From NCBI GenBank assembly GCA_019242475.1, contig JAFAVK010000119.1:62001-126000 (forward strand): 64,000 bases of DNA, read 5' to 3'. The stretch's first letter is position 1. Each line of letters starts with the position of its first letter. Below are positions 34,133-45,545 of this stretch, one piece after another. A model generated the notes under the pieces. That model was given only the letters and a program-made list of their open reading frames with translations. It was not told where the DNA came from and made no database searches. The DNA comes from Acidobacteriota bacterium. GTDB lineage: Bacteria > Acidobacteriota > Blastocatellia > Pyrinomonadales > Pyrinomonadaceae. A program made the translations under genes and the position numbers.

Positions 34133-36763
34133 TTACTCGTGCCGGAGCGCAGTCATCGGGTCAACCTGCGTCGCGCGCCGCGCCGGCAGGTAGCAGGCGG
34201 CGAGCGCCGTCGCCGCGAGCAGCACAGAGACGCCCGCGAAGACCGACGGGTCGAGGGCGCTCACGCCGTACAGAAGAGTCTCCAACAGGCGCGTCAGCGC
34301 GAAGGCCCCGGCCAGACCCAACCCGAGCCCCAAAAGCACGGGCGCCATCCCCTGCCCGACCACGAGCCGCAGCACGTCTCCGCGCCGCGCGCCGAGCGCG
34401 ATGCGGATGCCGAGCTCGTGCGTCCGCCGCGCGACCGTGTTGGAGATGACCCCGTAGACCCCGAGCGCCGCCAGCCCCAGCGCCGCGACCGCGAAGGCCA
34501 TGAGCAAAAGCGCGCTGAAGCGCTGCTGGCCGAGAGAGTCGTGGACGTACTCTTCCATCTCCTTGACGTTCGCCAGCGGCACCTCCTTGTCCACGGCCGA
34601 CACCTCTTCACGGACGGCGTTGACGAGAGCGGCCGGGTCGCCCGTCGCGCGCACCGCGAGGGACATGTGGTGCCAGGGGTCGTCGAGGTAGGAGACGTAT
34701 ATCTCAGACACGGGCGTGAGGTTGGGCGTCACGTACCGCGTGTCGGAGACGACGCCGACGATCTCGCGGGGCCGGGGCGGCGTGCGGTCGAGGACGATCT
34801 GTTTGCCCAGGGGGTCTTCGCCGGGGAAGACGCGGCGCGCGAGCGTCTCGTTGACGAGGGCGACGCCCGGCGCCCCGGCCGTGTCCCGTTCGGTCAGGTT
34901 GCGCCCCTTCAGCAGCCGCACGCCGAGGGTCTTCAGGTAGTCCGCGCTGACGCGGTGGTAGATGGAACCGTACTTGCCGCCGCCGTCCGGCCCCGTCTCC
35001 CTCCCCATGACTTTGAACTGCGCCCCGTGCTCCTCGCCGCTCAAAGGGACGCTCTGCGAGACGGCGGCCGAAGAGACGCCCGGCAGCGCCTCGACCCGCG
35101 TCAGGAGTTGGCGGTAGAACTCCGTGCGCTTCTCCGGCGTGTTGTAACGGTAGGGGAGCGAGATGTCTGCCGCGAGGACGTGGGCCGGGTCGAAGCCCAG
35201 CTCAACCTCGGACAGGCGGACGAAGCTCTTAACCAGCAGCCCGGCGCCGACGAGCAGCACGAGCGAGAGCGCGACCTCCGCCGCCACCAGCGCGCCGCGC
35301 GCGAGACTCCGGCGCCCGCCGCCCGAAGCCCGCGCCGACTTGAGCGCGTCGGTCAACTCCACCTTCGACGCCTGGAGCGCCGGCACGAGTCCGAACGCGA
35401 GCCCCGTCACGGTCGAGACCAGCAGCGCGAAGCCGAGCACGCGCAGGTCGAGCCCCGCCTCCTCCGCGCGCGGGATGCCCGCCGGGCTCAGGGAGATGAG
35501 GAGGCCGACGCCCCACTTCGCCAGCAGAAGCCCCGCCAGCCCGCCGGCCAGAGAGAGCGTCAAACTCTCCGTCAACATCTGCCTCACGAGACGCAGCCGC
35601 CCGGCCCCGAGCGCCGCGCGGACGGCCATCTCCCTCCGCCGCCCCGCGGCCTGTCCGAGCAGAAGGTTGGCGACGTTGGCGCACGCGATCAAAAGCACCA
35701 GGCCGACGGCGCCGAGCAGCGTCAGCAGCGCCGTCCGCGTGTTCCACGTGATCGTCCGGTCGAGCGAGACGGCGGTCGCGCTGCGGCCGGCGTTCTCGTC
35801 CGGGTACTGCGCGGCGAGCCTCAATCCGACGGCGTTCATCTCCGCGCGCGCCTGCTCGGCCGTCACCCCCGGCCGCAGGCGCGCGATCACCGACAGGTAG
35901 CGGTTGCGCCGGTTGACCCGCTGCTCGTCGTCGAACCTCATCGAAGTGAAGAGTTCGTAACGCCTCGGCGAGATGATGAAGTCCGGCGGGAGCACCCCGA
36001 CGACGGTGGAGGGGGCGCCGTTCAGCTTGACGTTTTCCCCGACGACGTTCGGGTCGCCGCCGAACCTTCGCTGCCAAAGGCCGTAGCTCAGCAGCACCAC
36101 GCTCTCGGCTTCGGGCCGCGCCTCCTCCGGCAGGAAGAGGCGCCCGAGGGCGGGCCGGACGCCGAGCGCCTGGAAGAGGCTCGGCGTCACGATTGCCGCC
36201 GCGACGCGCTCGGGGCGCGAGGCGTCCTCGGAGATGTTGTTGAAGTCTTCGGTGTAGGCGCCCATCTCCTCAAACGAGCGCGCCTGCTCGCGCCAGTCGA
36301 GGTAGTTGGCCGGCGAGACGATGACGCGCGACTCCTCCGACTTCGCCGAACACTCCCACAGAGTCAGAAGCCTCCCGGGCTCCGCGAAGGGCAGCGGGCG
36401 GAAGACGACCGCGTTCGTGATGCTGAAGAGCGCCGTGTTGGCGCCGATGCCGAGCGCGAGCGTGAGGACGGCGACGAGGCTGAAGACGGGGTTCCGGCGC
36501 AGCACGCGCAGGCCGTAGAGGAGGTCTTGCCGCAGGTCTTCGACGGGGCGGACGCCGCGCGCCCCGCGGCACTCCTCCTTCGACTGCGCGACCCCGCCGA
36601 ACTCGCGCAGCGCCGCGCGGCGCGCCTCCTCTTGCGTCATCCCTCCGGCGACGTACTCCGCGGCCTGCCTCTCGACGTGGTAGCGCAGCTCCGCGTCGAG
36701 TTCCCTGTCCAGTTCACCTCTGTCGAGCAGCGCCCGCAGGCGCCTCCACAACCTTCTCAACAT
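34133..36763 (-). CDS. ADOP-type ABC transporter permease (MacB/FtsX fold), second copy
   Basis: This 876-residue protein starts at ATG 36763, 12 bases after the first ADOP gene. Residues 1-75 are the ADOP prefix (LDRELDAELRYHVERQA, GMTQEEARRAALREFGG). Two MacB-PCD/FtsX halves follow: LTLALGIGANTALFSITNAV at the first helix, periplasmic domain about 110-340, FtsX helices about 350-480, then a second periplasmic domain and a last FtsX block ending ALAACYLPARRATQVDPMTALRHE. Such acidobacterial permeases usually lack an adjacent ATPase, as here. Their substrates are unknown; lipid, peptide or antibiotic export or mechanotransmission is possible. It lies in one operon with its paralogue and PadR. 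Confidence 0.93.
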   Translation of the reverse strand: MLRRLWRRLRALLDRGELDRELDAELRYHVERQAAEYVAGGMTQEEARRAALREFGGVAQSKEECRGARGVRPVEDLRQDLLYGLRVLRRNPVFSLVAVLTLALGIGANTALFSITNAVVFRPLPFAEPGRLLTLWECSAKSEESRVIVSPANYLDWREQARSFEEMGAYTEDFNNISEDASRPERVAAAIVTPSLFQALGVRPALGRLFLPEEARPEAESVVLLSYGLWQRRFGGDPNVVGENVKLNGAPSTVVGVLPPDFIISPRRYELFTSMRFDDEQRVNRRNRYLSVIARLRPGVTAEQARAEMNAVGLRLAAQYPDENAGRSATAVSLDRTITWNTRTALLTLLGAVGLVLLIACANVANLLLGQAAGRRREMAVRAALGAGRLRLVRQMLTESLTLSLAGGLAGLLLAKWGVGLLISLSPAGIPRAEEAGLDLRVLGFALLVSTVTGLAFGLVPALQASKVELTDALKSARASGGGRRSLARGALVAAEVALSLVLLVGAGLLVKSFVRLSEVELGFDPAHVLAADISLPYRYNTPEKRTEFYRQLLTRVEALPGVSSAAVSQSVPLSGEEHGAQFKVMGRETGPDGGGKYGSIYHRVSADYLKTLGVRLLKGRNLTERDTAGAPGVALVNETLARRVFPGEDPLGKQIVLDRTPPRPREIVGVVSDTRYVTPNLTPVSEIYVSYLDDPWHHMSLAVRATGDPAALVNAVREEVSAVDKEVPLANVKEMEEYVHDSLGQQRFSALLLMAFAVAALGLAALGVYGVISNTVARRTHELGIRIALGARRGDVLRLVVGQGMAPVLLGLGLGLAGAFALTRLLETLLYGVSALDPSVFAGVSVLLAATALAACYLPARRATQVDPMTALRHE

Positions 36764-36775
36764 CCGTGCACCCTT

Positions 36776-39442
<2,667 letters not shown>

Positions 39443-39460
39443 CGCGCCCCTTTCTGCCGC

Positions 39461-39799
39461 TCAAGCGTCGCGGAGGATCGCGTCGATGGCGCCCGCGAAG
39501 CGCTCCCACGTCTCGCGCTCCGCCTCCAACTGCTTCCGGCCGGCGGGGGTCAGGCGGTAAAACTTCGCCTGCCGGTTGTTCTCCGAAGACGCCCACTCGG
39601 CCCGGACGAGCCCGCGCTCTTCCAGGCGGTGCAGCGCCGGGTAGAGCGCGCCCGGCGTGATGCTCAGCACCTCGTCCGAGACGACGCGGATGCGCTGCAT
39701 GATGTCCCAGCCGTTCAGCGCCCCGGTGCGGAGCAGCCGCAGCACCAAAAGCTCCAGCGTCCCCTGCTGTAGCAGGTCTGTCCTCTTGTTGAGCCCCAT
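39461..39799 (-). CDS. PadR-family transcriptional regulator
   Basis: ATG 39799 is chosen over the adjacent GTG 39802 because of GAGAGGAG spacing, giving 112 residues, the usual PadR-s1 length. The winged helix reads LLQQGTLELLVLRLLRTGAL, NGWDIMQRIRVVSDEVLSI, TPGALYPALHRLEERGLVRA, the typical PadR pattern, followed by the wing NNRQAKFYRLTPAGRKQLE and a C-terminal dimer helix. It precedes two ADOP genes, a standard acidobacterial arrangement, and probably represses this operon and itself through the site at 39817-39862. Confidence 0.93.
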   Translation of the reverse strand: MGLNKRTDLLQQGTLELLVLRLLRTGALNGWDIMQRIRVVSDEVLSITPGALYPALHRLEERGLVRAEWASSENNRQAKFYRLTPAGRKQLEAERETWERFAGAIDAILRDA

Positions 39800-39816
39800 C
39801 ACTCTCCTCTCGGCCG

Positions 39817-39862
39817 CCGATAGGAGCGCAGTATAGCCGCCGACCTATCGGCCGTCAATAGG
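39817..39862 (-). promoter_or_regulatory. Promoter and candidate PadR operator of the padR-ADOP operon
   Basis: Minus strand: TTGACG (39858-39853), a 17-base spacer and TATACT (39835-39830). The promoter is bracketed by inverted CCGATAGG (39817-39824) and CCTATCGG (39844-39851). A third half-site ATAGG (39858-39862) pairs with CCTAT over the -35. This arrangement suits autorepression. Operator assignment is inferred. Confidence 0.65.
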
Positions 39863-39895
39863 AAAGTCGCCCGGCGGGGAAATCTGCCGGCCCCC

Positions 39896-39925
39896 TTGTC
39901 GCGCCCCGCCCCGCCGGGTTAGAAT
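39896..39925 (+). promoter_or_regulatory. Promoter candidate for the GH44 gene
   Basis: TTGTCG (39896-39901), 18-base spacer, TAGAAT (39920-39925). It leaves a leader of about 80 bases before ATG 40015. Confidence 0.5.
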
Positions 39926-40014
39926 CTTTTCCGAGATTGAAAGCCCCCTTTCTCACGCCCCCAACCGCAGGACAGTAACGCCCCACATTTGAAACGAGCC
40001 CTGGAGGTCTCTCG

Positions 40015-43008
40015 ATGTTCCGTCGGAACGTGGCGGCACTGTTGTGCCTCTTATTGTGCGCGGGCGTTCTTCCCCCGCGCGCCGCCTTCGCCCAGAACGC
40101 CTCGGTCACGGTCAGCGTGGACGCCGCCCTCGGACGGCGGCCCATCAGCCCGCTCGTCTACGGGCTCGCCTTCGCCACGCCGGCGCAGCTCTCAGACCTC
40201 AACTGCCCGCTCAACCGCAGCGGCGGGAACGCCGCGACGCGCTACAACTGGCAGCAGAACGCCAGCAACCGCGGCGCCGACTGGTACTTCGAGAGCATCT
40301 CGGACGGCGGGGCGGTCGCGGGCGAGTTGGGCGACTCGTTCGTCTCGGACTCGAAGGCGGGCGGCGCCGAGCCGATGTTGACCGTGCCGTTGATCGGCTG
40401 GGCGGCGAAGCTCGGGGCGGGGCGCGGGAAGCTCGCCAGTTTTTCAATCGCGAAGTACGGCGCGCAGGCCGGCAACGACTGGCAGTGGTTCCCCGACGCG
40501 GGCAACGGCGTGAAGGCCGGCGGGCAGAACGTCACGGGCAATGACCCGGCGGACGCCAACGTCGCCGTGGACTCCGCCTTCCAGCAGGGCTGGGTGCAGC
40601 ATCTTCTGGCGAAGTGGGGCGCGGCCGGGGCGGGCGGCGTGCGCTACTACTTGATGGACAACGAGCCGAGCATCTGGCACTCGTCGCACCGCGACGTGCA
40701 CCCGACGGGCGCGACGATGGACGAGATACGGGACAAGATTCTCGATTACGCCGCGCGGGTCAAAACGGTAGACCCGGCGGCCGTCGTCATCGGGCCGGAG
40801 GAGTGGGGTTGGAGCGGCTACACCCTGAGCGGCTACGACCAGCAGTGGGGGAGCCTGCACGGCTGGACGAATCTGCCCGACCGCGCCGCGCACGCCGGCA
40901 AAGATTATCTCCCGTGGCTCCTCGACCAACTGCGCCAGCGCGAGGCTTCGACGGGGCAGCGCTTGCTCGACTACTTCAGCGTCCACTACTACCCGCAGGG
41001 CGGCGAGTTTTCGGACGACACCTCGCAGGCGATCCAACTGCGCCGCAACCGCTCGACGCGCTCCCTGTGGGACGCGAACTACACGGACGAGAGCTGGATC
41101 AACGACAAGGTCAGACTCGTCCCCCGCCTGCGCGAGTGGGCGGGCACGTACTACCCCGGCACGAAGACGGCCGTGACCGAATACAACTGGGGCGCCGAGG
41201 GGCACATCAACGGGGCGACGGCGCAGGCCGACATCCTCGGCATCTTCGGCCGCGAGGGGCTCGACATGGCCGCGCGCTGGACGACGCCTGACGCCTCGAC
41301 GCCGACCTACAAGGCGTTCAAGCTCTACCGCAACTACGACGGCAACAAATCTACTTTCGGAGAGACCAGCGTCTCCGCGGTCGTGCCCAACCCCGACAAC
41401 ATCTCGGCCTTCGCCGCCGTGCGCACGTCGGACGGCGCGCTCACGCTGATGGTCGTCGGCAAGAGTCTTTCAGGCACGACGAACGTCAACGTCAACCTCT
41501 CGAACTTCGGCGCGGGCGTCGCGGCGCAGGTCTGGCAACTGACCGCGGCGAACAGCATCAACCGCCTCGCGGACGTGAGCGTCGCCGGCGGCAGTTTGCA
41601 ACTCGACGTCCCCGCGCAGAGCGTCACGCTGCTCGTCATCCCGAAGGCGCAGGCCGCGGCGACTCCGACCCCGACTCCGACCGCGACCCCGACCCCGACC
41701 CCGACGCCCACGCCAACACCCAGCCCCACGCCGACCCCGACGCCGGGCGCGGCGCCTTTGCTCCTCGCGGAGGAGGGGACTGACAGCGCGGTCGCCGTCG
41801 AGCCCGTGACCCACGCGCGCGACCCCTTCCCCGTCACGCAGGCCATCCCCTTCAGCCCTGACGCGCGCACGCGCGTGATGCTCTTCGCGCAGAACGTGCA
41901 GCTTCTTCCGGGCGAGACGCCCAACGCTTTGACCGCGGCGGCCGAGGACGCGGCGCACAACGTCTACCCTTTGACGGTCGAGCGCGTTGACCCCGTGCCC
42001 GGCTTCGAGTGGATGAGCTCAGTCGTCCTGCGCCTGAGCGACCAGATGTCGAACTCGACGGGCGAGGTGCTGGTCGGCATCACGCTGCGCGGGGTCGCGA
42101 GTAACCGCGTGCGCTTCCGCGTCGGCACGCCGCAGCCCGACCTCGGCGCGGGCGCGAGCCTCAACGGCAAGCGCCTCTTCCCCGCCGACAACGCCTGGAA
42201 CCAGGACATCTCGAACGAGCCCGTTGACCCGAACTCCGCCAACCTCGTCGCGAGCATGGGGCTCAACACCTCGCTCCACCCGGACTTCGGCACGGTCTAT
42301 AACGGCGCGCCGAACGGCATCCCTTATTACGTCGTCTCCGGCTCGCAGACGAAGGTGCCCATCACCTTCAACGCCTACGGCGACGAGAGCGACCCAGGCC
42401 CTTACCCAGTCCCCGCGGACGCGCCCGTCGAGGGCGGCCCCGCAGGCACGGGCGACCGGCACGTCATCGTCATCGACCGCGACAACTGGAAGCTCTACGA
42501 ACTCTACCGCGCCTTCCCCAACGGCGCGGGCTGGAGCGCCGACAGCGGCGCCGTCTTCGATCTGAACTCGAACGCGCTCAGGCCCGCCGGCTGGACTTCG
42601 GCCGACGCCGCGGGCCTCCCCATCTTTCCCGGGCTCGTCCGCTACGACGAAGTCTTCGGCCTCAAGGAGATCACGCACGCGCTCCGCTTCACGGCCGCGC
42701 GCACGCGCCGCGGCTACGTCCTCCCCGCGCGCCACTTCGCCAGCAGCAGCACCGACCCGAACCTCCCGCCGATGGGGATGCGCGTGCGCCTGAAGGCGAC
42801 GGTAGACATCTCGGGCTACTCGCCCGCGATGCAGGTCATCCTGCGCGCGCTCAAGAAGTACGGGATGATTCTCGCCGACAACGGGAGCAACTGGTACGTG
42901 AGCGGCGCGCCGGACGCGCGCTGGAACGATGACGAGTTGAACACCTTGAAGGGGCTCAAGGGCTCGGACTTCGAGGTCGTCAAGATGGGGACGGTCGTCA
43001 CTCAGTGA
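40015..43008 (+). CDS. Secreted GH44-type glycoside hydrolase with extra C-terminal domain
   Basis: This 997-residue protein starts at ATG 40015 with GGAGG 8 bases ahead; the signal peptide ends AAFAQ. Residues 28-540 match GH44 (endoglucanase/xyloglucanase): NRSGGNAATRYNWQQNA, YYLMDNEPSIWHSSHRDVHP with the likely acid/base E217, and KTAVTEYNWGAEGHING with the likely nucleophile E389. A Pro/Thr linker occupies about 549-579. The last 410 residues form an Ig-like strand domain followed by an unrecognised domain (LFPADNAWNQDISNEPVDPN, HVIVIDRDNWKLYELYRAFP, HALRFTAARTRRGYVLPARH). Beta-glucan breakdown outside the cell is likely. The stop overlaps the convergent serine hydrolase gene by 7 bases. 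Confidence 0.85.
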   Translation: MFRRNVAALLCLLLCAGVLPPRAAFAQNASVTVSVDAALGRRPISPLVYGLAFATPAQLSDLNCPLNRSGGNAATRYNWQQNASNRGADWYFESISDGGAVAGELGDSFVSDSKAGGAEPMLTVPLIGWAAKLGAGRGKLASFSIAKYGAQAGNDWQWFPDAGNGVKAGGQNVTGNDPADANVAVDSAFQQGWVQHLLAKWGAAGAGGVRYYLMDNEPSIWHSSHRDVHPTGATMDEIRDKILDYAARVKTVDPAAVVIGPEEWGWSGYTLSGYDQQWGSLHGWTNLPDRAAHAGKDYLPWLLDQLRQREASTGQRLLDYFSVHYYPQGGEFSDDTSQAIQLRRNRSTRSLWDANYTDESWINDKVRLVPRLREWAGTYYPGTKTAVTEYNWGAEGHINGATAQADILGIFGREGLDMAARWTTPDASTPTYKAFKLYRNYDGNKSTFGETSVSAVVPNPDNISAFAAVRTSDGALTLMVVGKSLSGTTNVNVNLSNFGAGVAAQVWQLTAANSINRLADVSVAGGSLQLDVPAQSVTLLVIPKAQAAATPTPTPTATPTPTPTPTPTPSPTPTPTPGAAPLLLAEEGTDSAVAVEPVTHARDPFPVTQAIPFSPDARTRVMLFAQNVQLLPGETPNALTAAAEDAAHNVYPLTVERVDPVPGFEWMSSVVLRLSDQMSNSTGEVLVGITLRGVASNRVRFRVGTPQPDLGAGASLNGKRLFPADNAWNQDISNEPVDPNSANLVASMGLNTSLHPDFGTVYNGAPNGIPYYVVSGSQTKVPITFNAYGDESDPGPYPVPADAPVEGGPAGTGDRHVIVIDRDNWKLYELYRAFPNGAGWSADSGAVFDLNSNALRPAGWTSADAAGLPIFPGLVRYDEVFGLKEITHALRFTAARTRRGYVLPARHFASSSTDPNLPPMGMRVRLKATVDISGYSPAMQVILRALKKYGMILADNGSNWYVSGAPDARWNDDELNTLKGLKGSDFEVVKMGTVVTQ

Positions 43009-44570
43009 GTTTGACCGACGAGCTGTGGCTGCTTCGTCGGGCCGAACCAGACGTTGTGCTCTGAATCGATGATGAGTCGGTCGCCGTCGAACTTGAAAGT
43101 GAGCGTCGAGTAGTACGGCGTCTCGTAGAGGACGAGCTTCAACGCGTACGTGTCTTCGCCCGTCCACGCGCCGCTCGCGGCGGCCAGAGGTCGGGCGGGC
43201 ACGCCCAGGGCGCGTTCGAGGCCGTTGGCAAAGCCGCCGCGGCTCTCGGCCCAAGACCCGAAGCCGATTGGCGTCCGCGTCTCGCCCGCGGCCGTGCGCA
43301 CGACGAGCGCGGGCGTGCTTCCGCCGAAGTCGAACGAGAGCGCCTTGATGCCGCGTTCGTTCTCGGGGAACTCGTACCAGCGCCCCGACACTTTCGCGGC
43401 GAGCGCGGACGTGGGTTGGCCGGTTTGGAATTTGACCGTCAAGCCCTTGAGCCTCGCCTCAAGCTTCTGGCGGGCGGCGTTGTCCTCGGGCAGTCGGCCC
43501 GGCTTCATCTCGGGCAGCAGTTTGTCCCACACCAGATTCATCACGCTCTGCATGTCGCGCGTGCCGCTGTTGATGGCGACGACCGCGTCCAGCTCGGGCA
43601 CGACGAGGCAGAACTGCCCGAAGGCGCCGTCGCCGCGGTAGCCGTGGCGCGAGCGCCAGAACTGGTAGCCGTAGCCCTGATCCCAGTCGCTCTTCGGCGC
43701 CGACCCGTTCGAGGTCTGCCGCGCCGTCGCCTCCTCGACCCACGACGAAGGAACTAGTTGGCGGCCGTTCCACATCCCCTTTTGCAAATACAACTGACCG
43801 AAGCGCGCGATCTCCTCGGTGCGCACCGAGAGCCCGTAGGCGCCGGCCGAGACGCCCTGCGGGCTCGCGACCCACACGGGGCTCTCGAAGCCGAGCGGGT
43901 CGAAGAGGCGTGGGCGCAGGTAGTCGAGCACCGTCTGGCCGGTCGCCTTCTGCACGATGGCCGAGAGCATGTAGGTGCCGGGCGAGTTGTAGAGGAAGTG
44001 CGTGCCCGGCTTGAAGGGGACGGGGTGCGCGAGGAAGCGCCTGACCCAACTGGCGTCGCGCATCGAGGGGTCTTTGCCGTCCCAGTCGAGAATCGGCGCC
44101 TCGGTCTGGTTCCCAGAGGACATCCGCAGCAGGTCTCGGACGCGCATCGCGCGCAGGTTCGGCGAGGGCTCGGCCGGCGCCTCGTCGGGGAAGAATTTTA
44201 AGACCTCGTCGTCGAGGCTGAGCTTCCCTTCGGCGACGGCCAGCCCGACGGCGGTCGAAGTAAAACTCTTGCTCAGCGAGTAGAGCACGTGCGGCGTGCG
44301 CGCGTCGTACGGCGACCACCAGCCTTCGGCGACGACGTGCCCGTGGCGCACGAGCACGAAGCCGTGCATCTGGTCAACCTCTTTGTCGGCCGCCTCGACG
44401 AACGCGAGCACGGCCGCCGAAGAGATGCCCTGCCTTTCGGGGCTGCTGCGCGGAAGACCCGCGCCCTTCTGCGCCAGCGCCGGCGCGCAGGAAGAGACGA
44501 GAAGGAGGCAGAGGAGCGCGCCCCGCACGGCGCGGCTCGGGTTAGGGCTAAATTTAGGGAAGAGTTTCAT
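43002..44570 (-). CDS. Exported serine hydrolase of the beta-lactamase/penicillin-binding (class C) family
   Basis: This 522-residue protein starts at ATG 44570. The signal peptide ends ALAQ (a Cys at 28 could make it a lipoprotein). The SxxK motif is SLSK (98-101) and the YxN-like motif is YNSPGTYM, both in a class-C/EstB-type fold to about residue 380. The last 140 residues form a beta-rich domain. It is probably a periplasmic esterase or peptidase, and beta-lactamase activity is not implied. It lies at the end of the glycosyltransferase cluster, 21 bases after a GT2 gene. Confidence 0.87.
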   Translation of the reverse strand: MKLFPKFSPNPSRAVRGALLCLLLVSSCAPALAQKGAGLPRSSPERQGISSAAVLAFVEAADKEVDQMHGFVLVRHGHVVAEGWWSPYDARTPHVLYSLSKSFTSTAVGLAVAEGKLSLDDEVLKFFPDEAPAEPSPNLRAMRVRDLLRMSSGNQTEAPILDWDGKDPSMRDASWVRRFLAHPVPFKPGTHFLYNSPGTYMLSAIVQKATGQTVLDYLRPRLFDPLGFESPVWVASPQGVSAGAYGLSVRTEEIARFGQLYLQKGMWNGRQLVPSSWVEEATARQTSNGSAPKSDWDQGYGYQFWRSRHGYRGDGAFGQFCLVVPELDAVVAINSGTRDMQSVMNLVWDKLLPEMKPGRLPEDNAARQKLEARLKGLTVKFQTGQPTSALAAKVSGRWYEFPENERGIKALSFDFGGSTPALVVRTAAGETRTPIGFGSWAESRGGFANGLERALGVPARPLAAASGAWTGEDTYALKLVLYETPYYSTLTFKFDGDRLIIDSEHNVWFGPTKQPQLVGQTH

Positions 44571-44591
44571 AAGAGAATGTCGCGCGCCTCC

Positions 44592-45533
44592 TTAAGGTTT
44601 GAGCTGTGCCTCTGTGTCTCTGTGTCTCTGTGTTGAAGAGCCCCGCAGACCTTCGAGCTGACCGGCCACGCAGGCGAGCGCGAAGCGAGCGCGCCCCTGC
44701 AAGCTCCTGACCAGGACTTTCGCCGGAAGCTCAAGGAGCGTGGAGTAGATGGCGTAGAAGAGCGCCTCGAACCAGCGCCCGTGTTTGCGCACGACGTAGA
44801 GGCGGTTGCGCTGCATCAGGCGGCCGACCCGGGGCGCGAACGTCTCCGGCCCGCGAGTGTGTTTGAAGACGACGCGGCGGTCAACCAGCGCCCGCAGGCC
44901 CTTCTCCGCGAGCTGAAACCCCAGGTCAACCTCGTCGAAGTACATGAAGATGTTCTCGTCCAGCCGCACGCCGGCCGCGAGGGCGCTGCCCGTCAGGAGC
45001 AGCAGCGCGCCGTGGACGCAGAAGACCTCGCGCGGCCCCGCCGCCTCCGGCTCAGGCGCCGTCTGCCAGGAGAGGCGCGAGAACCACTTCGAGTAGACGC
45101 CGCCGGCCGAGGCGCGCTCCCGCCCCGTCCGCGGGTCGAGTTCGACGCCGCCGACGACCCCCGCCTCGGGGTGCGCCGCGGCCGTCTCCAGAAGGTATTC
45201 CAGGGCGCGCGGCCCGACCTCCACGTCGTGCGTCACGACGAGCAGGCAGTCGTAGCCTTCCGCGCGCGCGCGGCCGAGCGCGAAGTTGTTGCCGCCCGTG
45301 TAGCCGCGGTTCTCCGGCAGCCTCTCGATTTCGATTTCGGGGAACTCGCGCGCGACGCTTTCCAGAGAGCCTCCGTCCGAGGCGTTGTCGATGAGCAGCA
45401 GGCGGAAGTTTGAGTAGGTCTGTCCCCGGAGGCTGCGGAGCGTCCGGGCGGTCGAGTCCGGCGAGTTGTAGGCGAGCACCGAGACCAGCACGCGGGCGGG
45501 CGGGGCGTCTCCGGCTTCGAAGAGTCTTCCCAT
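44592..45533 (-). CDS. Glycosyltransferase family 2
   Basis: This 313-residue protein starts at ATG 45533. The N-terminal GT-A fold shows VLVSVLAYNSPDSTARTLRS, LLLIDNASDGG and GGNNFALGRA. The usual DxD position reads HDVE, and a later FDEVDLGFQLAEKG matches the rhamnosyltransferase-like ED motif. It is cytoplasmic and adds a sugar to a growing glycan. The last 14 codons (GSSTQRHRDTEAQLK) are encoded by the dispersed CTGTGTCTCTG repeat, so the native C-terminus may have been altered by that element. Confidence 0.88.
   Translation of the reverse strand: MGRLFEAGDAPPARVLVSVLAYNSPDSTARTLRSLRGQTYSNFRLLLIDNASDGGSLESVAREFPEIEIERLPENRGYTGGNNFALGRARAEGYDCLLVVTHDVEVGPRALEYLLETAAAHPEAGVVGGVELDPRTGRERASAGGVYSKWFSRLSWQTAPEPEAAGPREVFCVHGALLLLTGSALAAGVRLDENIFMYFDEVDLGFQLAEKGLRALVDRRVVFKHTRGPETFAPRVGRLMQRNRLYVVRKHGRWFEALFYAIYSTLLELPAKVLVRSLQGRARFALACVAGQLEGLRGSSTQRHRDTEAQLKP
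44601..44639. repeat. CTCTGTGTCTCTGTGTCTCTG-type repeat overlapping a gene end
   Basis: GAGCTGTGCCTCTGTGTCTC followed by TGTGTCTCTGTG is the same family as the hairpin at 2698-2762. It supplies the last codons and stop of the GT2 gene. Confidence 0.75.
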
Positions 45534-45545
45534 CGGCCTCGACGC

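Noticed and set aside
43002-44570. Serine hydrolase as a class C beta-lactamase
   Set aside because: SxxK and YxN-like motifs fit many esterases and peptidases of this fold, and the extra C-terminal domain is not found in true AmpC enzymes.
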